This document shows, in pieces, positions 1 through 9,187 of a stretch of DNA of 64,000 nucleotides (the first letter of the stretch is position 1; each line of letters begins with the position of its first letter). The notes beneath the pieces are model-generated. The model had not been told where the DNA came from. It saw only the letters and a program-made list of their open reading frames with translations, and did no database searches. The position numbers and the translations under genes were made by a program. The DNA lies in the NCBI RefSeq assembly GCF_902728265.1, contig NZ_CACVBR010000014.1:20806-84805 (forward strand), read 5' to 3'. Origin of the DNA: Chryseobacterium potabilaquae (GTDB lineage: Bacteria > Bacteroidota > Bacteroidia > Flavobacteriales > Weeksellaceae).

Positions 1-153
1 AAACTTTGTGCTTTCAATAGGAAATGTAGGCTTATTTTTGAGAGTAATAATTCTCAAGTTTCCACTCGTTAACCATTTGCCTTTTTCGAAAAGCAAAGTA
101 ATTTCAGCGTTTTTTTTGAGTTTTTCTGCTCGGGAATATCGGAAATCTTGCAT
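1..153 (-). CDS. rnpA: ribonuclease P protein component, N-terminal part (runs off the window)
   Basis: The first 51 codons read on the minus strand from an ATG at 153. The visible protein begins MQDFRYSRAEKLKKNAEI and continues with LFEKGKW and NLRII. The lysine/arginine-rich AEKLK...LLFEKGK pattern is what I know from the N-terminus of flavobacterial RnpA, the protein subunit that helps the RNase P RNA mature tRNA 5' ends. The ATG overlaps the tcdA stop codon (TAATG), so the gene is probably translationally coupled to tcdA. The C-terminal two thirds, including the RNR signature, lie outside the window, so the call rests on the N-terminal pattern only. Confidence 0.7.
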   Translation of the reverse strand, partial: MQDFRYSRAEKLKKNAEITLLFEKGKWLTSGNLRIITLKNKPTFPIESTKF

Positions 154-878
154 TAATCTTTTTTCACTAAATGATTGATTACTTCTGCTGCTGCATAAAG
201 TCCAAATATGGCGGGAATAAAACTTATTGTACCATAAAAAGATTTTTTAAAATTACTTCCATCAGTCATTTTAAGACTTTCTTCTTTTTGAAGTTCATTA
301 GAAAAAACACATCTGAATCCTTTATTAATTTTTTCTTTTTTAAGCCTTTTTCGGACTTGCTTTGCTAAGAAACAATTATGAGTTTTACTAATATCCCTAA
401 CCATTACTTTGCTAGGGTCGGTTTTGCCACCTGCCCCCATTGAGCTGATTATTTTAATCTTTCTTTTTCTTGCTGCTTTAATTAGAAATAACTTTGGAGT
501 TACACTATCAATGCAGTCTAGAATATAATTAAAATTTCCCGAGTCGATAACCTCTTCCATTCTTTCAGGATTTAGAAACTCGTTAATCTTTACTAAATTA
601 AGGGTAGGGTTAATGTCTAGGAGTCTTTCAGCTACTACTTCCACTTTATGCTTACCAATAGTAGAATGTAAAGCTGGTAACTGTCTGTTAATGTTTGTGA
701 TATCTACAGTGTCTCCATCAACGATGGTCATGTTTCCTACACCTGCTCGTGCCAAAAACTCAGCAGCAAATGATCCAACACCCCCTAAACCTACAACTAA
801 AATGTTGGCTTTCATTAATTTATCCAATCCATCTTCTTTTATGAGAAGTTCTGTTCTTTCTAACCAATATTTATCCAT
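153..878 (-). CDS. tcdA: tRNA threonylcarbamoyladenosine dehydratase TcdA (CsdL/E1-like)
   Basis: 241 residues of the ThiF/MoeB/E1 superfamily. TcdA uses ATP to cyclise N6-threonylcarbamoyladenosine at tRNA position 37 to its hydantoin form. The N-terminus ERTELLI (7-13), the nucleotide-binding glycine loop GLGGVGS (30-36), the DGD segment near 54-56 and INRQLPAL (63-70) are all typical. The length is a little under the E. coli protein (about 268). It overlaps the end of tatD by 8 bases upstream and its stop shares an A with the rnpA start downstream, so tatD-tcdA-rnpA reads as one operon. Specificity for tRNA, rather than ThiF or MoeB substrates, is inferred from the RTELLI start and the overall length. 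Confidence 0.92.
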   Translation of the reverse strand: MDKYWLERTELLIKEDGLDKLMKANILVVGLGGVGSFAAEFLARAGVGNMTIVDGDTVDITNINRQLPALHSTIGKHKVEVVAERLLDINPTLNLVKINEFLNPERMEEVIDSGNFNYILDCIDSVTPKLFLIKAARKRKIKIISSMGAGGKTDPSKVMVRDISKTHNCFLAKQVRKRLKKEKINKGFRCVFSNELQKEESLKMTDGSNFKKSFYGTISFIPAIFGLYAAAEVINHLVKKD

Positions 879-1497
879 TTCTTATAGTGTCTAGATTTTC
901 TAAAATTTGCTCGCTAAGTTGCTTTAAAGAGATTCCTTTAAGTAAGGAAACTTTTTTGTATAACTCTTCAATAATAAAATCATCATTATCCGTTTCCAAA
1001 AATAATTTATCTAGCGGAGTAATTCTTATTGTATTTTGCAAAGATAAATTATACAAAACGGCTTTTCCAACACTCAGATAAAAATTATTTTTTAGTAAAT
1101 CTTCCGCAACTCCTTGTTTTTTATTGAATCCATGAATAATCATAGCTTGTGTAGCTTGTTTTTTAAAGGATATGACTTCATAAAATTTTCTAACACAATG
1201 TATAATTAAAGGTTTTCTCATCTCATTGGATAGCTGTATTTGTTTTATAAATATCATTTCCTGTATTTTGGGATCTATTGGGACAAGTGAATCCAGTCCA
1301 CATTCTCCTATTGCAAAACAATGATCAGAGATGTTAGAAGTTAGCCAATCTATTTGGTTTTCAATGGAATTACAATTAATATCTCTAGGGTGTATTCCTA
1401 CAGAATATAAAGTGGAGGGTATAGCCTCATTATATTCCAAGTTATAAATTCCATAAGATATATTTTTCTTATGGTGATGAAAATCAAAATAATCCAT
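871..1497 (-). CDS. TatD family metal-dependent hydrolase (short form)
   Basis: 208 residues from an ATG at 1497; an in-frame TTG two codons earlier is less likely. It is a TIM-barrel amidohydrolase of the TatD DNase family. The metal site can be followed: D5-x-H7-x-H9 at the start, E65 in IGECGLD, H100 in LIIHCVR, H122 in IIHGF and D170 in LETD. It is some 50 residues shorter than E. coli TatD (260), which is common in Bacteroidota. The family has 3'-5' exonuclease or DNase activity; the substrate here is unknown. It overlaps tcdA by 8 bases and probably heads the tatD-tcdA-rnpA operon. Confidence 0.88.
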   Translation of the reverse strand: MDYFDFHHHKKNISYGIYNLEYNEAIPSTLYSVGIHPRDINCNSIENQIDWLTSNISDHCFAIGECGLDSLVPIDPKIQEMIFIKQIQLSNEMRKPLIIHCVRKFYEVISFKKQATQAMIIHGFNKKQGVAEDLLKNNFYLSVGKAVLYNLSLQNTIRITPLDKLFLETDNDDFIIEELYKKVSLLKGISLKQLSEQILENLDTIRNG

Positions 1498-1594
1498 TTT
1501 CAAAAATACTATTTATATAGAATTAATGTAAAATTTTTAAACAGACGTTTACAAATATGTTAAATTTTCTTTAACTTTACTCAAAGTACATTTC

Positions 1595-2224
1595 ATGAGG
1601 AAAAGATTTACTGAAAAACAAATTCATATTTTAGATATTGCAGAAGAATTAATAGCGAAAAAAGGTTATGAAGGAACATCAGTAAGAGATATATGTTCGA
1701 AAGCCAATATCAATGTTGCTATGATTTCCTATTATTTTGGTTCTAAAGAGAAGATGATGACCTATCTCTATCAGTATAGGGTGCTGAAAACTAGGGAAAA
1801 ATTTTCTGAGTTTGCGGATACTATTAATGATGGAAAGCCAGAAATGCAAATGAAAGAAATGATCAAATATATTGTTTCACAACTATTCAAATATAACTAT
1901 TTTCATGGTTTTGTTACCCAAGAGCTTAGGCATACGGAGAATTTAAAAGACGAACTTTTGGACTTTTATCAACTATTTGTAAAAAAATTAGATGAGGTAA
2001 TTAAAAAAGGAGTTGCTTCGGGAGTTTTTACCTTTACTCCTAAGCCGGAAGATATTCTTACGACTATTATAGGATCAACATTATTTGTGATTCGAAACAG
2101 AAATTTCTACGAGCTCTATGTCCCGAGTAAAAATGAAGAAACATATACTAAAGAAGCTGAAAAAAAAATAAGAATGAATCTCTTACTCAGCGTTTTTGCA
2201 ATTTTGGGATACGCTGCAGACTAA
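1595..2224 (+). CDS. TetR/AcrR family transcriptional regulator
   Basis: 209 residues. The first 55 form a TetR DNA-binding domain: the helix starts at about residue 8 (ILDIAEELIAKKGYEGTSV), followed by a recognition-helix region with ININVAMISYYFGSKEKM-like spacing (SYYFGSKEKM at about 46-55), close to the family consensus. The C-terminal ligand-binding domain has no recognisable specificity. It stands alone between the divergent tatD operon and bamD, so the regulated genes cannot be read from context; its own promoter region or the divergent tatD operon are possible targets. Effector unknown. Confidence 0.92.
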   Translation: MRKRFTEKQIHILDIAEELIAKKGYEGTSVRDICSKANINVAMISYYFGSKEKMMTYLYQYRVLKTREKFSEFADTINDGKPEMQMKEMIKYIVSQLFKYNYFHGFVTQELRHTENLKDELLDFYQLFVKKLDEVIKKGVASGVFTFTPKPEDILTTIIGSTLFVIRNRNFYELYVPSKNEETYTKEAEKKIRMNLLLSVFAILGYAAD

Positions 2225-2271
2225 AATTACGTTAAATAATCATAAAAAAAAATCTATTGATAAAAAAGTTA

Positions 2272-2279
2272 TATTTTTG
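2272..2279 (+). promoter_or_regulatory. -7 promoter box upstream of bamD
   Basis: TATTTTTG matches the Bacteroidota -7 consensus TAnnTTTG, 46 bases before the bamD ATG. No well-spaced -33 TTG is present. Confidence 0.55.
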
Positions 2280-2325
2280 CAAATTAATAGGTCGGTCATA
2301 GAACCCGAAAATTGTTGAATTTTTT

Positions 2326-3321
2326 ATGAAAAAATATATTTTAGGTCTTTTTGCCGTTGCTGTACTTTCATCTTGTGCGAGCCAACAGGAAAAAGCAATG
2401 AAAAGTGCTGATAAAAACTATATTTTAAAAATAGCGAATGAAAATTTTGCTAAAAAGAAATGGAAAAATGCCTTAGCACTTTATGATAGGCTAGCTAATC
2501 TTGTGGCTGGAACGGACGATTTTCCCAATGTGGGTTTTAATACTGCATATGCGAACTATTATGATAAAAGCTACAAATTAGCAGGACATCAGTTTAAGAA
2601 CTTTGCTGTTAATTTTTCTAAGGATCCTAGAGCTGAGGAGGCGGCTTATATGTCTGCGTTATGTTATTATGAAGGATCAATGGATTATAATTTAGATCAA
2701 ACAAGTACCACACTTGCAATCAATGAAATGCAGGATTTTTTAAACAATTATCCGAACTCCGAAAGGGCTAAGAATATTAGCCAGTTGATTGATGAACTGT
2801 CTTATAAGTTAGAATTTAAGGCATATGAAAATGCTAGACAATATTTCAAAATGGCAGAATATAAAGCTGCTAATGTGGCTTTGGAAAATGTTTTAGAAGA
2901 TTTTCCGAGTACTAAGTTACGTCCAAAAATCTACGATTATATTATGAAGTCGAGATATGAATTGGCAACAAAATCAATATATGATCTTAAGGATGAACGA
3001 ATTGAAAATGCGTTGTCATTTACTCGACAGGTTGAAAAAGAACTTCCGGATACTGAATATTCTAAAACGGCTTTGGATCTGAGAGAAAAACTTGAAAAGG
3101 AAAAACAGAATTTTGTGGTTGTTAAAAAACAAACAGAAGCGAAAATGGCGGCTCTTACTGAAAAGCAGAAGAAAATAGCTAATAAACTCGCAGAACAGAA
3201 TAAAACTCAGCAACAAGTAAAGGATCAGGTAGACGCTGAAAAGAAAGCAATGAAGATACAGAGGGATAGTGCGGCACTTATGACCCCTCCGCCTGCGGCG
3301 ACTTTCAAAATTCAAAGATAA
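2326..3321 (+). CDS. bamD: outer membrane assembly lipoprotein BamD (YfiO)
   Basis: 331 residues. The signal peptide ends in a lipobox, LSSC, with the acylated Cys at residue 17. The body consists of tetratricopeptide-like helices (for example FAKKKWKNALALYDRLA and an AEEAAYMSALCYYEGS segment) as in BamD, which works with BamA to insert beta-barrel proteins. It is longer than E. coli BamD (245) because of a charged coiled-coil tail (about 255-320) rich in Lys, Glu and Gln, ending in PPPAATFKIQR. It is followed 41 bases later by rpoZ; the pairing bamD-rpoZ-coaBC is a common flavobacterial order. The role of the coiled-coil tail is unknown. Confidence 0.88.
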   Translation: MKKYILGLFAVAVLSSCASQQEKAMKSADKNYILKIANENFAKKKWKNALALYDRLANLVAGTDDFPNVGFNTAYANYYDKSYKLAGHQFKNFAVNFSKDPRAEEAAYMSALCYYEGSMDYNLDQTSTTLAINEMQDFLNNYPNSERAKNISQLIDELSYKLEFKAYENARQYFKMAEYKAANVALENVLEDFPSTKLRPKIYDYIMKSRYELATKSIYDLKDERIENALSFTRQVEKELPDTEYSKTALDLREKLEKEKQNFVVVKKQTEAKMAALTEKQKKIANKLAEQNKTQQQVKDQVDAEKKAMKIQRDSAALMTPPPAATFKIQR

Positions 3322-3325
3322 TTCG

Positions 3326-3333
3326 TAAATTTG
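3326..3333 (+). promoter_or_regulatory. -7 promoter box upstream of rpoZ
   Basis: TAAATTTG fits TAnnTTTG exactly and lies 29 bases before the rpoZ ATG, just after the bamD stop, so rpoZ can probably be transcribed apart from bamD. Confidence 0.55.
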
Positions 3334-3362
3334 TAGTCTTAAAATAAAATAATTTTCTCAAA

Positions 3363-3686
3363 ATGAGTGTAAAAGATACAAAAGCAGAAGTAAATACAAT
3401 TACTTACGATAAAGATAAGATTGAAGAAAAAGTAGGTTCAATCTATGAAGCTATTGTTATCATGGGAAAGAGAGCAGAACAAATTAATGCTGAAATTCGC
3501 ACTGAATTGCACAATAAGCTGGATGAATTTGCTGTTCACAATTCTACATTAGAAGAAGTTTTTGAAAATAGAGAGCAAATTGAAATCTCAAAACATTATG
3601 AAAAACTTCCAAAACCAACTTCCATAGCTGTTGAAGAATGGTTAAATGATGACATCTATTTTAGAAAAACCGAAGAAAGAAAATAG
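3363..3686 (+). CDS. rpoZ: DNA-directed RNA polymerase omega subunit (Bacteroidota type)
   Basis: 107 residues of the Rpb6/omega fold. The segment GSIYEAIVIMGKRAEQIN (about 26-43) corresponds to the conserved omega helix that clamps the beta-prime C-terminus. The C-terminal PKPTSIAVEEWLNDDIYFR is typical of the Bacteroidota form, which is often annotated only as an RNA polymerase Rpb6 domain protein. It follows bamD and is closed by a clear terminator at 3709-3748. Omega supports polymerase assembly and, in other bacteria, ppGpp binding; whether that holds here cannot be read from the sequence. Confidence 0.9.
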   Translation: MSVKDTKAEVNTITYDKDKIEEKVGSIYEAIVIMGKRAEQINAEIRTELHNKLDEFAVHNSTLEEVFENREQIEISKHYEKLPKPTSIAVEEWLNDDIYFRKTEERK

Positions 3687-3708
3687 TCATTATTGTTTTT
3701 TATACATG

Positions 3709-3748
3709 AAGGTCATGAAAGGATAAACTTCTTTTATGACCTTTTTTG
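3709..3748 (+). terminator. rho-independent terminator after rpoZ
   Basis: A 13-base-pair stem (3709-3721 with 3731-3743, one G-T pair) with a 9-base loop is followed by a T-rich run. It ends the bamD/rpoZ transcripts. Confidence 0.85.
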
Positions 3749-3807
3749 TTTTATGCTGAGTTTATAATAAAAAATACTTAATTTAGTGTTTCAAAAATTA
3801 AAATTAC

Positions 3808-5007
3808 ATGAGTATTTCCAGAAAAAAAATACTTATCGCTATTTCTGGAGGGATTGCGGCATATAAAATTCATTTTCTAATACGAGAGTTTATCAAGAAG
3901 GGAGCCGAAGTACAAGTTATTATGACGCCTGGCGCTGAAAACTTCGTTACTGCATTAAGCATTTCAACATTATCAAAAAAGCCTGTTTATTCAGATTTTT
4001 ATGGACCTAATGGTACATGGAATAGCCATGTAGAGCTTGCTTTATGGGCAGATGTGATGATTATGGCCCCTTGTACAGCAAATACATTATCTAAAATGAT
4101 TCATGGAGGATGTGATAATTTGGTGATTGCAACTTATATGTCTGCAAAATGTCCTGTATTTATTGCTCCTGCGATGGATTTGGATATGTACAGACATCCT
4201 TCTACAAAACAAAATCTAGAATCTGCAGAAAAGTTTGGACATATTATCATTCCAGCTGAAGATGGAGAATTGGCAAGTGGGTTAATAGGGCAAGGAAGAA
4301 TGGCGGAGCCGGAAACGATTTGTAAAAAGATTGAAGCCTTTTTTGAGACATCCTCCAAAAGTCTTGAAGGTAAAACAGTTTTAATTACTGCTGGTCCTAC
4401 TTATGAAGCAATAGATCCCGTAAGATTTATAGGAAATCATTCTTCCGGGAAAATGGGATATTCTTTAGCTGAGGAGGCTTCAAAACGGGGAGCTCGAGTT
4501 ATTCTAATTTCCGGACCTAGCTCTCAAAAAATAGAAGATAAAAATATAGACTTACATAAAGTTACCTCGGCAAAAGAAATGTTAGAAAAAGTTTTTGAAT
4601 TCTATCATTTAGTAGATATCGGAATTGCTAGTGCTGCTGTAGCCGATTATGCTCCTAAAGAGGTTGCCCAAGAAAAAATTAAAAAAAATGATAGTACCCT
4701 TACAATTGAGCTGATTAAAAATCCGGATATACTTAAAACGATGGGAGAAAAAAAGTCTCATCAACTTTTGGTAGGATTTGCTTTGGAAACTCATAATGAG
4801 GATGAAAACGCTAAAGCAAAGCTTGAAAAGAAGAATTTGGATATGATTGTTTTAAATTCTCTTCGGGATCACGGAGCCGGTTTTAAAAATGATACTAATA
4901 AAATCAAGATATTCACTAAAACAACGGAAAAAGAATTTGATCTTAAATCTAAAGATGAGGTAGCAAAAGATATACTTAATTTTATAGAGGAGCAGTTTTT
5001 AAAATAA
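3808..5007 (+). CDS. coaBC: bifunctional phosphopantothenoylcysteine decarboxylase / phosphopantothenate-cysteine ligase
   Basis: 399 residues covering two steps of coenzyme A synthesis. The N-terminal flavoprotein half (about 1-185) starts ISGGIAAYK and carries the active-site region WNSHVELALWAD and the PAMDLDMY segment of FMN-dependent Cys decarboxylases. The C-terminal half is the ligase, beginning around VLITAGPTYEAIDPVRF with GNHSSGKMG for nucleotide binding and KIKKNDSTLTIELIKNPDIL. The length equals the usual fused enzyme. It is followed after 36 bases by porD, and then recN; this order is conserved in flavobacteria and does not imply a shared function. Confidence 0.95.
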   Translation: MSISRKKILIAISGGIAAYKIHFLIREFIKKGAEVQVIMTPGAENFVTALSISTLSKKPVYSDFYGPNGTWNSHVELALWADVMIMAPCTANTLSKMIHGGCDNLVIATYMSAKCPVFIAPAMDLDMYRHPSTKQNLESAEKFGHIIIPAEDGELASGLIGQGRMAEPETICKKIEAFFETSSKSLEGKTVLITAGPTYEAIDPVRFIGNHSSGKMGYSLAEEASKRGARVILISGPSSQKIEDKNIDLHKVTSAKEMLEKVFEFYHLVDIGIASAAVADYAPKEVAQEKIKKNDSTLTIELIKNPDILKTMGEKKSHQLLVGFALETHNEDENAKAKLEKKNLDMIVLNSLRDHGAGFKNDTNKIKIFTKTTEKEFDLKSKDEVAKDILNFIEEQFLK

Positions 5008-5043
5008 TTTTAATAAATTTCCGTTCTCAATTTTTAATTAATA

Positions 5044-5946
5044 ATGAAAAAAATTATAAGTCTGTTTTTTCTGATCTTCTTGTTTAATAATTATTTTTCT
5101 CAAGAGCTATTGGCTACAGTACAAGTGAATTCTCAGCAATTAGGAGGAAGTAATCAACAAGCTTATAAGGCGTTGGAAAAAAGCCTTAGAGATTTTATTA
5201 ATAATACCAGTTGGACTGGAAAGAAGCTTCAGAATTTTGAGAAGATTAAATCAAACTTCGCTATTGTGATCTCTGAAAGAGATGGAAATCGATTTAAAGG
5301 GACAATTGTAATCCAAGCCGTTAGGCCTGTATATAGCTCATCTTATGAGTCTCCGTTGATTAATCTTCAAGATAATAGATTTGGATTTGAATATATTGAA
5401 AATGAGAATCTTGTTTTTAATGAAAGACAATTTTCAGGTAAAAATTTAATTGATGTAATAAGCTTTTACATTTATTTGATTTTGGGATATGATGCGGATA
5501 GCTTTCAATCCACGGGAGGAACGCAATGGTTTCAGAAGGCTCAACAAATTGCTCAAAATGGAGAATCTCAGAATACCTATGAAGGTTGGAAGCAGGTTAA
5601 TGAACCAAGAAATCGGTCTCAGCTCATTAGGGAAATTTTAAACCCTAATATGAGCCAACTTCGCTCCACAATTTATAGCTACCATAGAGCCGGGTTGGAT
5701 AATCTTTTTAATCAGGATCAAACTCTTGCAAAAAAAGCTATTTTTGATGCCCTTATGAAGTTGAAAATGTATGAAAATTCATTTCAGCAGAATTATTTCT
5801 TTGATGTTTTCATGAGTAGTAAAAGTGATGAGATCTTTAATATTTTTAATTCCGGAAATAACGGAGGAATTGTAATAGGTGATTTAAAACAATTGATGTT
5901 AACTCTATCACCTAAAAATCAAGCAAAGTGGGAACAATGGAAATAA
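5044..5946 (+). CDS. porD: type IX secretion system protein PorD (DUF4835)
   Basis: 300 residues with an N-terminal signal peptide cut near NYFSQ (about residue 20). The start ELLATVQVNSQQL, then the AYKALEKSLRDFINNT stretch and the IYLILGYDADSF segment match the DUF4835 family, to which PorD belongs. PorD was named through Porphyromonas gingivalis genetics as needed for type IX secretion; its biochemical role is unsettled. It sits between coaBC and recN as in many flavobacteria. Two T9SS cargo proteins occur in this window (13862 and 29912), consistent with a working system elsewhere in the genome. Confidence 0.82.
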   Translation: MKKIISLFFLIFLFNNYFSQELLATVQVNSQQLGGSNQQAYKALEKSLRDFINNTSWTGKKLQNFEKIKSNFAIVISERDGNRFKGTIVIQAVRPVYSSSYESPLINLQDNRFGFEYIENENLVFNERQFSGKNLIDVISFYIYLILGYDADSFQSTGGTQWFQKAQQIAQNGESQNTYEGWKQVNEPRNRSQLIREILNPNMSQLRSTIYSYHRAGLDNLFNQDQTLAKKAIFDALMKLKMYENSFQQNYFFDVFMSSKSDEIFNIFNSGNNGGIVIGDLKQLMLTLSPKNQAKWEQWK

Positions 5947-5980
5947 GAAAATCAGGTTTTTCTTTTGTAGTCTAAAGTTC

Positions 5981-5988
5981 TATATTTG
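5981..5988 (+). promoter_or_regulatory. -7 promoter box upstream of recN
   Basis: TATATTTG fits TAnnTTTG and lies 28 bases before the recN ATG. A TTG at 5965-5967 is closer (13 bases) than the usual -33 spacing. Confidence 0.5.
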
Positions 5989-6016
5989 CAGTATATAAAG
6001 AAATCTGCCATAATCG

Positions 6017-7666
6017 ATGCTTTCAAGAATTTATATTAAAAATTTTGCCTTAATTGATACTCTTGAAGTATCATTACACAATGGTTTGCAGGTCATAACA
6101 GGAGAGACAGGTGCTGGGAAATCCATTATTTTAGGAGCTCTTCGGTTGATCCTAGGTGAGAGGGCAGATCTTAAATCTATTGCCAATCAGGAGGAAAAAA
6201 GCATTGTAGAAACCGAATTTGCCTTACATAACCAGTTTAAAAAATTTTTTATAGAAAATGATTTAGACTATGAGCATCAAACTATTATTCGGAGAGAGAT
6301 TTTACCTTCAGGTAAGTCTAGGGCATTTATCAATGATGTTCCCGTAACATTAGATGTATTGAAAGAGCTTTCTTCTCAATTAATAGATATTCATTCTCAG
6401 TTTGAAACCTCTAATCTTTTTACTTCCGAATATCAATTTAAAATTATTGATGGTTTTTCTGACAATAAAAAAATAATAGAAGAATATCAAAATGAATTTT
6501 CAGATTTTCAAAGTTTGAAAGCACAATTGAAAAAGTTGCAAACGCAGCTTGCGGAAAACAATAAGGAAAGTGATTATAAATCATTTTTATTGAATGAATT
6601 AGAGGAATTAAAGCTTGATGACTTAGACTATCAGGATTTGCTAAATCAACTTTCCGTTCAAGAGAATGCTGAGATGATCTCAGAAAATCTAGTTCAAGTA
6701 TTATCAAGGTTTCATCAGGAAGAAATTGGAATTCTTTCTTTTTTTAATGATGCTAAAAACAGATTGTCAAAAGTTTCAGAAGCTTCTCATGCTTTTGTAG
6801 AGTTGGATGAAAGATTAGAAACATCTTTTGTAGAGTTGAAAGATATTATTTCAGAACTTGAACATGAAGCAGAAAGGATTGAAGTTAATCCTGAACGTTT
6901 GACTCTTCTTTCTGAACTTAATAATAAAATTAACACCTTACTAAACAAGCACAATGTATCTGATATCAATGAATTAAAAGAAATAAGAGATACATTATCT
7001 AGAGAGCAAAAAGGAACATCGGAATTAGAGACACATCTTATTGAAGTGGAGGAGAACATTTCTAAAAAAGAGGGTAAACTTCACCATATAGCAGAAAAAT
7101 TAGCGAAAAATCGCAAAAAAAGTATTCCGGTTTTTATCGCAAAAATTGAAAGTCTGCTGAAAAAACTAGGCCTTGAAAAAGCTAAAGTGGATATTGAATT
7201 GCAAGATATACCAGATTTTAATCAATTTGGGAAAGAAAGTATTCAGCTTTTATTTCAGGCCAATTCAGGATTTCCATTAAAGCCTATCCAAACAGCAATT
7301 TCAGGAGGAGAAAGATCGAGGGTAATGCTGGCTGTAAAGAAGATTATTGCAGAAAGTGATCAGCTTCCCACCTTAATTCTTGATGAAATAGATACAGGAG
7401 TTTCAGGAAAAGTTGCAGAAGAAATTGGTAATCTTATGCGTGAAATGTCAGAAGATATGCAGCTTATTGTTATTTCTCATTTAGCTCAAGTGGCAGCCAA
7501 AGGAAGTAATAATTATAAAGTAGTAAAACAGGATGTTTCAGGAAAAACACAATCTACAATCATTTCTTTGTCCACAGAAGAAAAATTAAATGAAATCGCT
7601 CAATTGCTTTCCGGAAGTAAAATTACCGAAGCTGCTTTAGCACAAGCAAGAGAACTTATAGGATAA
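6017..7666 (+). CDS. recN: DNA repair protein RecN
   Basis: 549 residues of an SMC-like ATPase for double-strand break repair. The N-terminus LSRIYIKNFALID is typical, followed by Walker A GETGAGKS (29-36). The middle (about 160-370) is coiled coil, rich in Glu, Leu and Lys. The C-terminal ATPase half has the signature SGGERSRVMLA, Walker B PTLILDEIDTGVSG and the VISHLAQVAA segment. Length and order agree with E. coli RecN (553). It has its own -7 box at 5981. No LexA-like operator could be recognised near the start. Confidence 0.95.
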   Translation: MLSRIYIKNFALIDTLEVSLHNGLQVITGETGAGKSIILGALRLILGERADLKSIANQEEKSIVETEFALHNQFKKFFIENDLDYEHQTIIRREILPSGKSRAFINDVPVTLDVLKELSSQLIDIHSQFETSNLFTSEYQFKIIDGFSDNKKIIEEYQNEFSDFQSLKAQLKKLQTQLAENNKESDYKSFLLNELEELKLDDLDYQDLLNQLSVQENAEMISENLVQVLSRFHQEEIGILSFFNDAKNRLSKVSEASHAFVELDERLETSFVELKDIISELEHEAERIEVNPERLTLLSELNNKINTLLNKHNVSDINELKEIRDTLSREQKGTSELETHLIEVEENISKKEGKLHHIAEKLAKNRKKSIPVFIAKIESLLKKLGLEKAKVDIELQDIPDFNQFGKESIQLLFQANSGFPLKPIQTAISGGERSRVMLAVKKIIAESDQLPTLILDEIDTGVSGKVAEEIGNLMREMSEDMQLIVISHLAQVAAKGSNNYKVVKQDVSGKTQSTIISLSTEEKLNEIAQLLSGSKITEAALAQARELIG

Positions 7667-7718
7667 TTTGTAACATATTTTGTTTTATTATTACTAATTT
7701 GTATATAATAAGTAAAAT

Positions 7719-9185
7719 ATGTTTATAAAATTCTTGAGGTTAGAATTCAAAAGTTTTTTTCGAGGCTCTTCCGTGGGCATAAATCTTACCATGAAGATTT
7801 TTCGTTTTTTGGGAATTCTTTATTTTATGGGGTGCTTGATAGGGGGTGCATTCATTGCTTTTTTCTATATAAAGGAAGAAATGAATCAGGATCCCATAAA
7901 GATTGTTTCGAAGTTTCTGATTGCAGCTTGGGCAGTTGATCTGATTTGTAAATATATATGGCAGGAAATGCCCACCCAAAATATAAAACCTTTTCTCACC
8001 CTGAATATTCCGAAAAAGACATTAGTTAATTATATGCTAATTAAAACATTTGTCTCTGCATTAAGCTGGCTCAATTCTTTCTTTTTTATTACTTTTTGTG
8101 GAATTGCTTTATTTAAAGGGTATGATTTTCTAGGAGTCTTTGCATGGTTGGTATCTATTTCTTTATTGTTTTATCTCAATAACTTTCTTAATATATTATT
8201 CAATAGTAATGAGGTAATTGTAACAATTATAGGAAGTATATTCTTATTAGGAGCTGGTTTATCATATTATAATATTGTCCCTATACTTTCTTATTCGGAA
8301 AGATTCTTTTATAATTTTTATGAAAGACCTTATTTTATTGTATTATCCATAATTTTATTTTTTGGATTATGGAAAATATGTTTCCAATATGTTCACAAAG
8401 AATTTTACTTAGATCAAGGGCTAGAATTAAAAAAACAGGTTGGGAAAACTGAAAATATAGCTTTTCTCAACAAATATGGATCCATTGGAACTTTTATTAA
8501 TAATGATATCAAAATGTTAAAACGTAATAAAGTTACGAAGGGCATTCTGTTCGGAAGTTTTATGTTTCTTTTTTATGGTCTTCTCATGTTTACTTCTCCT
8601 ATCTATAAAACACCTTATATGATGATGTTTATGGGTCTTTTTGTAACGGGGGGATTTCAGTTTTTATTTGGACAGAGAGTTCCTGCCTTTGATAGTTCTT
8701 ACTATCCTCTGATGATGACTCTGAATGTTCCCTACAAAGAATATTTAAAGGCTAAATGGTGGTTGATGAATATTGTAACTTTCATTTCAATCTTTATTGC
8801 TTTGTTTTATGCTTATTTTGGTTGGGAGGTTTATTTTACATTTTTTGCTGCTGGCATATATAATATTGGGGTGAATTCACAATTTACTCTCTGGTCGGGA
8901 GCATTCAATAAAACTCAGATAGATCTCAATTCCAAAGAAAAGAGAATTGGTCAGAAAAATAGTTTTAGCTTAAAAGCTTTACTTCTATTAATTCCTAAAA
9001 TGCTTCTCCCTATGGCGGTTTTTGGCATTTCGAAACATTTTTTTGGAATGACTGCAGGGGTGGTTAGTATTGCCGTATTGGGATTGTTCGGGTTTATCAT
9101 ACGAGAAAAGATCTTCGATATTATTGTGAAACATTATAAAGTTGAAAAATACAGTACAATAGATGCATTCAAAAATAAAGACTAA
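7719..9185 (+). CDS. DUF5687 family ABC exporter permease
   Basis: 488 residues, almost wholly membrane-embedded: about ten or more hydrophobic segments, in two groups separated by a basic cytosolic loop (about residues 225-275, FYLDQGLELKKQVGKTEN). I recognise it as DUF5687, a Bacteroidota family predicted to be ABC transporter permeases. It is followed after 2 bases by an ATP-binding subunit, so the two very likely form one transporter. The substrate is unknown. No periplasmic binding protein or membrane fusion protein lies nearby, which favours export or an ABC-2-like function. Confidence 0.78.
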   Translation: MFIKFLRLEFKSFFRGSSVGINLTMKIFRFLGILYFMGCLIGGAFIAFFYIKEEMNQDPIKIVSKFLIAAWAVDLICKYIWQEMPTQNIKPFLTLNIPKKTLVNYMLIKTFVSALSWLNSFFFITFCGIALFKGYDFLGVFAWLVSISLLFYLNNFLNILFNSNEVIVTIIGSIFLLGAGLSYYNIVPILSYSERFFYNFYERPYFIVLSIILFFGLWKICFQYVHKEFYLDQGLELKKQVGKTENIAFLNKYGSIGTFINNDIKMLKRNKVTKGILFGSFMFLFYGLLMFTSPIYKTPYMMMFMGLFVTGGFQFLFGQRVPAFDSSYYPLMMTLNVPYKEYLKAKWWLMNIVTFISIFIALFYAYFGWEVYFTFFAAGIYNIGVNSQFTLWSGAFNKTQIDLNSKEKRIGQKNSFSLKALLLLIPKMLLPMAVFGISKHFFGMTAGVVSIAVLGLFGFIIREKIFDIIVKHYKVEKYSTIDAFKNKD

Positions 9186-9187
9186 TT

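Noticed and set aside
1501..1508. TATTTTTG on the minus strand next to tatD
   Set aside because: It is only three bases from the ATG, too close to be the promoter unless the mRNA is leaderless; more likely chance in AT-rich DNA.
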